Below, in pieces: positions 5,705 to 10,826 of a DNA stretch of 10,826 bases (position 1 is its first letter; every line of letters starts with the position of its first letter). The position numbers and the translations under genes are program-made. This stretch comes from UBA7692 sp964552715. Its GTDB lineage: Bacteria > Bacteroidota > Bacteroidia > Chitinophagales > LD1. The notes beneath the pieces are model-generated. The model searched no databases. It was not told the DNA's origin and was given only the letters and a program-made list of their open reading frames with translations. The stretch is from contig CAZKHZ010000128.1 of NCBI GenBank assembly GCA_964552715.1, positions 1-10,826 on the forward strand, in the 5' to 3' direction.

Positions 5705-5737
5705 TTTGCCAAAGAATGAGGCTTTCTTTTATTTATG
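5705..5737 (+). promoter_or_regulatory. dusB: Candidate Bacteroidota-type promoter for dusB
   Basis: TTTG at 5705-5708 and TATTTATG at 5730-5737 are separated by 21 nt. The primary sigma factor consensus in this phylum is TTTG, about 20 nt, TAnnTTTG, so the downstream box has one mismatch. It would give a leader of roughly 50 nt before the GTG start at 5794. In A/T-rich DNA such a partial match has a fair chance of being accidental. Confidence 0.27.
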
Positions 5738-5793
5738 CGGGTTCTCGTTTTTCAAATTTATAGGTGATAGTTGATAATCGTTATGTTTGGGGC

Positions 5794-6813
5794 GTGATTC
5801 GTATTGCTCATATTGAACTACCGGCTAAGCCATTGTTACTTGCACCTATGGAGGATGTGAGTGACCCGCCTTTTCGTCATTTGTGTAAAATGTATGGTGC
5901 GGATATGCTATACACGGAGTTTATTTCTTCGGATGGTTTAATTCGAGATGCCGAAAAAAGCACTAAGAAATTGGACATATTTGATGATGAACGACCTGTT
6001 GGCATTCAGATTTTTGGTGGCGAAGAGGAGCCTATGGCGCGCAGTGCAGAGATTGTGGAAGCTGCAAGACCGGAGCTTTTAGATATAAATTATGGTTGCC
6101 CGGTGAAAAATGTCGTTTGTAGAAATGCCGGCTCGGGTATTTTGCGCGATATTGATAAAATGATTCGGCTCACAGAGATTGTGGTGAAGTCAACCAAACT
6201 GCCCGTGACGGTAAAAACGCGCTTGGGTTGGGACGATAATTCTATTCGCATTGTAGAGGTAGCTGAACGTTTGCAGGATGTGGGTGTGCAGGCGCTTTCT
6301 ATACATTGCCGCACGCGACATCAGATGTACACCGGCAGGGCTGATTGGAGTTGGATAACTAAAGTAAAAGAGAACCCGCGTGTGACTATTCCGATTTTTG
6401 GAAATGGCGATGTGGACAGCCCCGAAGCTGCCAAAGAAATGTTTGATAAATACGGTGCTGATGGTGTGATGATTGGCAGAGCCGCTATTGGCTATCCTTG
6501 GATTTTTCGTGAAATTAAACACTTCTTTAAAACAGGCGAACACCTTGCCCCGCCTACCTTGACCGAAAGGTTAGAGGCTGTAAAAACACATCTTCAACGG
6601 TCGGTGCAATGGAAGGGGGAAAAGCTGGGCATTTTTGAAATGCGTCAACATTATGGTAGCTATTTTAAAGGTTTAGAAAACATTAAACCCTTTCGAAGCC
6701 GATTGGTGATTGCGCCTATGGCAGCAGACATCATTGCGATTTTAGATGAAATGGAGGATTTTTATTCAGCAAGCAACCAAGTGCTATATGCTAAGGTGAA
6801 TGTTAGCTACTGA
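5794..6813 (+). CDS. dusB: tRNA-dihydrouridine synthase, DusB type
   Basis: A 339-residue FMN enzyme that reduces specific uridines in tRNA to dihydrouridine using NADPH. It has an N-terminal TIM barrel and a small C-terminal helical domain. Visible landmarks, counted from GTG 5794, are LLLAPMEDVSD (14-24, the FMN loop), NYGCP (99-103) with catalytic Cys102, KNVVCRNAGSGIL (105-117), VTVKTR with Lys141, HCRTR (171-175), FGNGD (202-206, FMN phosphate) and MIGRAAIGYPWIF (226-238). The longest open frame starts at GTG 5764. However, the GTG at 5794 places MIRIAHIEL where homologues usually have M-V-x-I-G-x-I-x-L, and the ten extra codons have no family counterpart, so I use 5794. There is no in-frame ATG before residue 19. 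The gene converges on the OmpA-domain gene with only 7 bp between stops and no obvious terminator hairpin. Confidence 0.93.
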   Translation: MIRIAHIELPAKPLLLAPMEDVSDPPFRHLCKMYGADMLYTEFISSDGLIRDAEKSTKKLDIFDDERPVGIQIFGGEEEPMARSAEIVEAARPELLDINYGCPVKNVVCRNAGSGILRDIDKMIRLTEIVVKSTKLPVTVKTRLGWDDNSIRIVEVAERLQDVGVQALSIHCRTRHQMYTGRADWSWITKVKENPRVTIPIFGNGDVDSPEAAKEMFDKYGADGVMIGRAAIGYPWIFREIKHFFKTGEHLAPPTLTERLEAVKTHLQRSVQWKGEKLGIFEMRQHYGSYFKGLENIKPFRSRLVIAPMAADIIAILDEMEDFYSASNQVLYAKVNVSY

Positions 6814-6820
6814 TTATTAC

Positions 6821-8818
6821 TTACACCGCCCTTCTAATCGCATCTTTCACATCCTTCAAGCTACCTTCTTTGTATTCAAGATTTAGTTTTGTAGGTCTTT
6901 TAGATGTAGTAATTTTTTTGATGTCGTAGAATGGTTTTCCATCTATAACATTCACACCCAAAACAGTAATATTTTCATTTTCGGGCAACATCATTTCGTT
7001 GCCAAAATAGCTTATTACAGTGTTACTGTTGTCAAAAATGAGGTACACCTGACTTTCAGGCGTTCGATCAATTTGAAGTTTTGCAGTGAGTGTTTGCTTG
7101 GAAAGTTTATCAATATTAATCCAACCCATGCTACTCAATTGTGCAGTGTAAGCGTTGCGCAGTTCATTTATGTCGGTTAAACCTGCTGCGCTACGTTGAT
7201 TGTAAAGGTCTGTTTCCAAATCTGCTACATAGTTGTAAATATCTTTATCGAATCTTTGTAAGTGCCACATTGCTTTGTAAATATCCATTTTGACAATTGT
7301 GTCGAAGGTGCAACCGAGCTGTTTCATAGCATCATTTACTAATTTCATTTGGCTGTTAAATCGAGATATGGTGAGCGGGTGAATTACCCGTTTGGTATTG
7401 TAGTTGCTGGCTGTAAGTTGTCGTAATTGGTCGGATGAAGTGAAGTACTGATTAGCCACCACTTTTTTCATTTCATTAATTTTTTTGATACACTCACTGA
7501 GTTTTACGAATTCAAAATATGTATCCTTATTGTTTTCAAACTTTGTTTTTTCGTTATAAGCAATACGCTCATAAAGTTTTCTATTCAATTCAAAATCGCG
7601 CAGTGCATTTTGATATGTTTCAACCGCTTGATAAAATCGCTTTAATCGTTTTTCATAATTCATTGAGTCGAAATGATACACGCGCATTCTTTTTTCATAT
7701 TCCTTTTCCATCAGTTTGTTGCGTTGCGATTTTGTCATCAGCGCAAAACGCACATTGCTAATTACAGGTTTCATTTCTTCTTTGAGAGGCACTTTAGGTT
7801 TGCGCGGCTTAGCAACTTTTAATTTGGGGAAGGCAGGAATCAGAGAAAGTTTCAAAGTGTCAATGGCTAACATAGTGTACTTTTTGCTACGCTTCATCTC
7901 AATGATTTCATTGAGTTTATTGGTGTCAATTTTTACAAAAGGAAGTTCCTTGCCATTTATCTTGCTCAACACTGGGCGTTGTGTATTTACCCATTCCCCT
8001 TTAATATTTGTTGAACTATTTTCATTCATTATATATAGGCTCATTCCCTCCTGCAATTTCTCAGCCGGAATAGCTGCGTTCATTGTTATGCCATCTTTCA
8101 ATCGCAGTTTTTGACTGCCTATTGTTGCATCAATTTTAAACATGCCTCCACTCACTAAAATTCCTTGATTACTGATAGTAGATAGCCCATGCCTGAGCCA
8201 ACTTTCTTTATCTAATGCTTCAACAACATTGATGGTAACTTTTGCTGCGAGAATAGGTTTGCCATCTTCAGTTTCAAAAGCATTGGCTGGAATATTCAAC
8301 TCAAAACCGCTTTGTGTTTTTACTTTGTTGGCAACGTTTGCCGTAAGCTCTTTGGTAAAAGGCTTGTTACTTAAATCACTTATTAATTCCTGCACACTGT
8401 TCCAATGAAAAATCTTAAGCGTCAACTCCACCCTGCGGTTTGCCTGTTTGTCTATTTCAGATTCATTTTTGGCGATTGGCTTTGTTTCACCATACCATTG
8501 ATACATGATTTTATTTTCCTCCAATCCTGCATTTGTAAGAAATTCAAAAACAGATTGCGCCCTTTGTTGCGACAAATCAATATTGTATGCCACCGAGCCA
8601 ACATTGTCTGTATGCGCATCTAAATGAATTTCATAATTTGCAGAATGCTGACTTCGAATAACCTCTACAGCTTCAGCAAGTTGCTCCTTTGCAAAAGGCT
8701 CTAACTCGAAAGAATTATTTGCAAATAGTAAACTGAATTTTTGTTCGGTAACTGCTGCGGTTGAAAAATTTACAACGGCAAAAATTGCTACCACCGAGAG
8801 AGAGGAATGCCTTTTCAT
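6821..8818 (-). CDS. Exported OmpA-domain protein with long C-terminal extension
   Basis: A 665-residue envelope protein. Residues 1-22 look like a signal peptide (MKRHSSL, hydrophobic core, then STAAVT). Residues about 27-136 form an OmpA-type peptidoglycan-binding domain: FANNSFEL strand, DAHTDNVGS with Asp71, LSQQRAQSV with Arg86, YGETKPIA and the closing NRRVEL. Residues about 160-280 match a beta-rich pattern common in Bacteroidota surface proteins: GFELNIPANAF, then an EALDKESWLRHGLSTIS stretch and ILVSGGMFKIDA, possibly ZU5-like. Residues 305-460 are strongly basic and helical with many Tyr, Lys and Arg. Near the C-terminus MGWINID (564-570) resembles the GWINCD motif of a domain found in many Bacteroidota exported proteins. 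OmpA domains usually close such proteins, so the first position is unusual. There is no T9SS tail. The protein probably sits in the periplasm anchored to peptidoglycan; its role is unknown. It lies 71 bp downstream of the secreted hydrolase gene. Confidence 0.82.
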   Translation of the reverse strand: MKRHSSLSVVAIFAVVNFSTAAVTEQKFSLLFANNSFELEPFAKEQLAEAVEVIRSQHSANYEIHLDAHTDNVGSVAYNIDLSQQRAQSVFEFLTNAGLEENKIMYQWYGETKPIAKNESEIDKQANRRVELTLKIFHWNSVQELISDLSNKPFTKELTANVANKVKTQSGFELNIPANAFETEDGKPILAAKVTINVVEALDKESWLRHGLSTISNQGILVSGGMFKIDATIGSQKLRLKDGITMNAAIPAEKLQEGMSLYIMNENSSTNIKGEWVNTQRPVLSKINGKELPFVKIDTNKLNEIIEMKRSKKYTMLAIDTLKLSLIPAFPKLKVAKPRKPKVPLKEEMKPVISNVRFALMTKSQRNKLMEKEYEKRMRVYHFDSMNYEKRLKRFYQAVETYQNALRDFELNRKLYERIAYNEKTKFENNKDTYFEFVKLSECIKKINEMKKVVANQYFTSSDQLRQLTASNYNTKRVIHPLTISRFNSQMKLVNDAMKQLGCTFDTIVKMDIYKAMWHLQRFDKDIYNYVADLETDLYNQRSAAGLTDINELRNAYTAQLSSMGWINIDKLSKQTLTAKLQIDRTPESQVYLIFDNSNTVISYFGNEMMLPENENITVLGVNVIDGKPFYDIKKITTSKRPTKLNLEYKEGSLKDVKDAIRRAV

Positions 8819-8821
8819 AAA

Positions 8822-8845
8822 CCTGTTTTATAATAAAACGTCAGG
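8822..8845. promoter_or_regulatory. Inverted repeat just upstream of the OmpA-domain gene
   Basis: GTTTTATAATAAAAC (8825-8839) is a perfect 15-base palindrome. Flanking CCTG (8822-8825) and CAGG (8842-8845) extend it with a 3-base offset on one side. It lies 4 to 27 bases before the minus-strand ATG at 8818, overlapping the ribosome-loading region. It could be an operator, or a weak hairpin limiting translation. The core is A/T only, so chance is a real alternative. Confidence 0.25.
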
Positions 8846-8889
8846 CTTATTTTTTTATTATGATTTTAGTATAGAAAATTTTAACGGGC

Positions 8890-10809
8890 TTATTGTTTCA
8901 TTATTCTTTTTGTAAAAGTCTTTCCTAAAATCCTGATAGTTATAAGGTAAACACCTGGAGACAGATTGCCTACGTTCACCTTTGTGTGCTTCAAAAAATT
9001 GCCCGATAGTTTCGTGCTTCCTATCAAATCAAATACCGTGAAAGACGCTTTTATCGGCTGCTTTACATCAATAAACAAAAAATCGCTGAAAGGATTTGGA
9101 TACACGTTAGGTTCTATATTTCTGTCAATATCTATTACGCCACCCGAAACATTATTGCTGATAAACTGTACTGTGCTTTTGCTGCAACCGAGCTTGTTGG
9201 TAACTGTGAGGGTGACTGCTAGCGTTTGGTTGGCAGCTATGGGCACGGAGGCTTGCTGGGTTTGAAAATTGGTGCCTGAAACATTCCACAAAAATGATGT
9301 TGCGTTAGAACTATCAGCAAATAACTGTAGCGAATCGCCATTAACTTGATAGCTGAATTTAGCTACAGGGCAGGTGTCCACTTCTACCGATTGCTTGAAT
9401 GTATCGGCACAAGCAGCATTGGCAACTATTTGAGTGATTTCATAATTTCCAGGAGCAGCATAATTGTATAAATTTAGATTTCCTGTAATTGAGAATCCAT
9501 TACCCAAATGCCACCACTTTGAAGTGCTATTGTTAGATGAATCTTTGAGCACAACATTGAGTTGATTTACAGAAGTAATTGCAAACTGAGCTTTTGCTTT
9601 TGGCAGCACTTTAACTTTAAAAGTAATAGGCTCGGATACAACATCTAAATAGTTTTTTTCAGTAACCGTAATAGTTACAATACCAGTGTCAACACAATAA
9701 AAAGTGAGTTGATTGTTGTTGATGTTTTGCAAGGTTGCTGCATTGCCTTGAATATCCCAACAGTAGGAACTTCTGTCGCGCAACAATGCTTGAACTGTTA
9801 TGGTTGCGCCAACGCAAGCAATGTTATCGCCTGAAATTTTTTGCGGCTTTGGCATCATGGCTTCATACAAAAATGGTCCGGTGTATTTGTAGGCAGTATC
9901 TAGTAATGAAGCATTTAGCAGCCAAGGTTCGTGTCCCTCTCCTACCAAAGGAATTAGCTTGTTTTTAATACCTAAATTATTTAGTCGTTTATGAATTGGC
10001 ACACTGCCATACACCACAGGAAAAACAGGATACGAAAACGGGTTGCCCGAGTTGTAAGGAACCAGCACATCGCCATCGCCATGAAAAGAAATAACAGGGC
10101 AATTTTCATCGGGTTCATTTTGTATCAGCAAGGTGTCTAAAATTGCCCCCCAATGATTTACAATGGCGCGAATCTTGGGCATGCGTTTGCCAAAATCGGT
10201 ATTTCCTGCACAATCAAAACAACCCAAATCTGCAGGCTCTAAAAGAATTCCGAAAGTAGAAAGTGGGCGTTGGCTTTCTTCAAAATAATTAGAATGCAAA
10301 CCCGAAAAACAACCTGCGCTGCTGCCTGTCAATATCACAGAAGCGGTATCAATTCTGTACTGTTGATTACGTTGACACAAAAACCTAACCGCAGCCCGCA
10401 GGTCTTGCGTAGCGCGATACACAGCCCGCACAGTGCTTTCACTGCCTACTACATTAAAACCAATTCGGTAATCAATGGCTACTACTACAAAACCCATTTT
10501 GGCGAAAGTGGTGCAGTAATCAGGGATAGGAGGCTGGTTTTTATCACCAATTAAAAATGCACCGCCAAAAGCATAAACAATCACCGGACGGTTGGATAAA
10601 GTATCGCCCGTTGGTTCATAAATATCCATGTATAAATTCTGTGCTTGAATAATCGCCCCATAAGGGTCGGCAGTGCCATAATACACCTGCGAAGTTTTAG
10701 TGACTGCACTAAAAACTTTCTCCTTATATCTGTTGCTTACACAATTGCTGCTTTGGGCAAAAAAATGCATAAATGACAGCAGCATTGCTGTTAGTAAAAC
10801 TGTTCTCAT
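8890..10809 (-). CDS. Secreted alpha/beta hydrolase (carboxylesterase-like) with PKD-like modules and T9SS sorting domain
   Basis: A 639-residue secreted enzyme. Residues 1-19 are a signal peptide (MRTVLLTAMLLSFMHFFAQS). The hydrolase domain spans about 40-315. YAFGGAF (79-85) stands in for the HGGG oxyanion loop, GSSAG (162-166) holds nucleophile Ser164, HGDGDVLVP (243-251) supplies Asp247, and GEGHEPW (290-296) supplies His293. This triad with an esterase-like N-terminus (LYMDIYEP) suggests an ester bond in a polymer or small molecule as substrate. Residues about 320-550 form two or three beta-sandwich modules of PKD/Ig type, with patterns such as GNYEITQIV and TLTVTNKLGCS. Residues 567-639 are a type A T9SS C-terminal domain: NVYPNPFSDFLFID, LSPGVYLITI and the terminal TKRIMKQ. 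It is therefore expected to cross the outer membrane through the T9SS and be released or surface-anchored. The gene is complete. Its promoter lies mostly outside the window, with only 17 nt visible upstream. Confidence 0.9.
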   Translation of the reverse strand: MRTVLLTAMLLSFMHFFAQSSNCVSNRYKEKVFSAVTKTSQVYYGTADPYGAIIQAQNLYMDIYEPTGDTLSNRPVIVYAFGGAFLIGDKNQPPIPDYCTTFAKMGFVVVAIDYRIGFNVVGSESTVRAVYRATQDLRAAVRFLCQRNQQYRIDTASVILTGSSAGCFSGLHSNYFEESQRPLSTFGILLEPADLGCFDCAGNTDFGKRMPKIRAIVNHWGAILDTLLIQNEPDENCPVISFHGDGDVLVPYNSGNPFSYPVFPVVYGSVPIHKRLNNLGIKNKLIPLVGEGHEPWLLNASLLDTAYKYTGPFLYEAMMPKPQKISGDNIACVGATITVQALLRDRSSYCWDIQGNAATLQNINNNQLTFYCVDTGIVTITVTEKNYLDVVSEPITFKVKVLPKAKAQFAITSVNQLNVVLKDSSNNSTSKWWHLGNGFSITGNLNLYNYAAPGNYEITQIVANAACADTFKQSVEVDTCPVAKFSYQVNGDSLQLFADSSNATSFLWNVSGTNFQTQQASVPIAANQTLAVTLTVTNKLGCSKSTVQFISNNVSGGVIDIDRNIEPNVYPNPFSDFLFIDVKQPIKASFTVFDLIGSTKLSGNFLKHTKVNVGNLSPGVYLITIRILGKTFTKRIMKQ

Positions 10810-10826
10810 TCTTTTTTGAGATTTAA

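Larger units (their letters stand above)
5501..5793. other. Spacer between the transporter and dusB
   Basis: No hairpin terminator is evident after the transporter stop. A 34-codon plus-strand frame (5509-5613, MAVLKDEVIAMATDF...) overlaps a repeat-like segment (5569-5620) and is probably not a gene. The right part should contain the dusB promoter; a weak candidate is listed separately. Confidence 0.5.

Overview
This window looks like the chromosome of a member of Bacteroidota, probably Chitinophagales or a related lineage. Four things point there. A secreted hydrolase ends in a type IX secretion (T9SS) sorting domain with the YPNP motif. The ATP synthase beta subunit carries the extra segment typical of this phylum and is paired only with a very short epsilon subunit. 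Threonine dehydrogenase is the short-chain dehydrogenase (SDR) type. Start codons are preceded by A/T-rich sequence without Shine-Dalgarno motifs. I see no plasmid, phage, transposase, CRISPR array or RNA gene.

Layout. The left edge (1-41, minus) holds the first 13 codons of a gene whose start resembles low-specificity L-threonine aldolase. After 319 nt without a convincing gene comes an SDR-type L-threonine 3-dehydrogenase (361-1308, minus). Together they suggest threonine breakdown. Next is a 365-bp array of 46 imperfect 8-bp units (consensus TGGAANNN, 1371-1735). It lies inside a 393-nt stretch with no C on the plus strand and occupies most of the divergent gap between the dehydrogenase and atpD. 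Between the array and atpD are three short perfect palindromes spaced 27-28 bp apart. atpD (1938-3455) and atpC (3462-3707) form a two-gene ATP synthase operon closed by a strong intrinsic terminator (3731-3767).

From 3768 to 4276 is a mostly non-coding stretch with a possible 50-residue minus-strand ORF and a pair of 21-bp direct repeats. A major facilitator superfamily (MFS) transporter follows (4277-5500). A spacer with what looks like a dispersed GTCATTACG...GAGGAACGA...GAAGCAATC repeat separates it from dusB, a tRNA-dihydrouridine synthase whose best start is GTG at 5794 (ends 6813).

The right third is on the minus strand and encodes two exported proteins. One is a 639-residue alpha/beta hydrolase with PKD-like modules and a T9SS sorting domain (8890-10809). 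The other, 71 bp downstream, is a 665-residue protein with an OmpA peptidoglycan-binding domain directly after its signal peptide, followed by domains I cannot fully name (6821-8818). It converges on dusB.

Most genes are ordinary housekeeping or envelope genes. I see no clearly new multi-gene system. The features most worth a second look are the C-free 8-bp array with its exact 63-bp internal duplication, the palindromes before atpD, the unusual domain order of the OmpA protein, and the repeats around 4110-4161 and 5569-5620.
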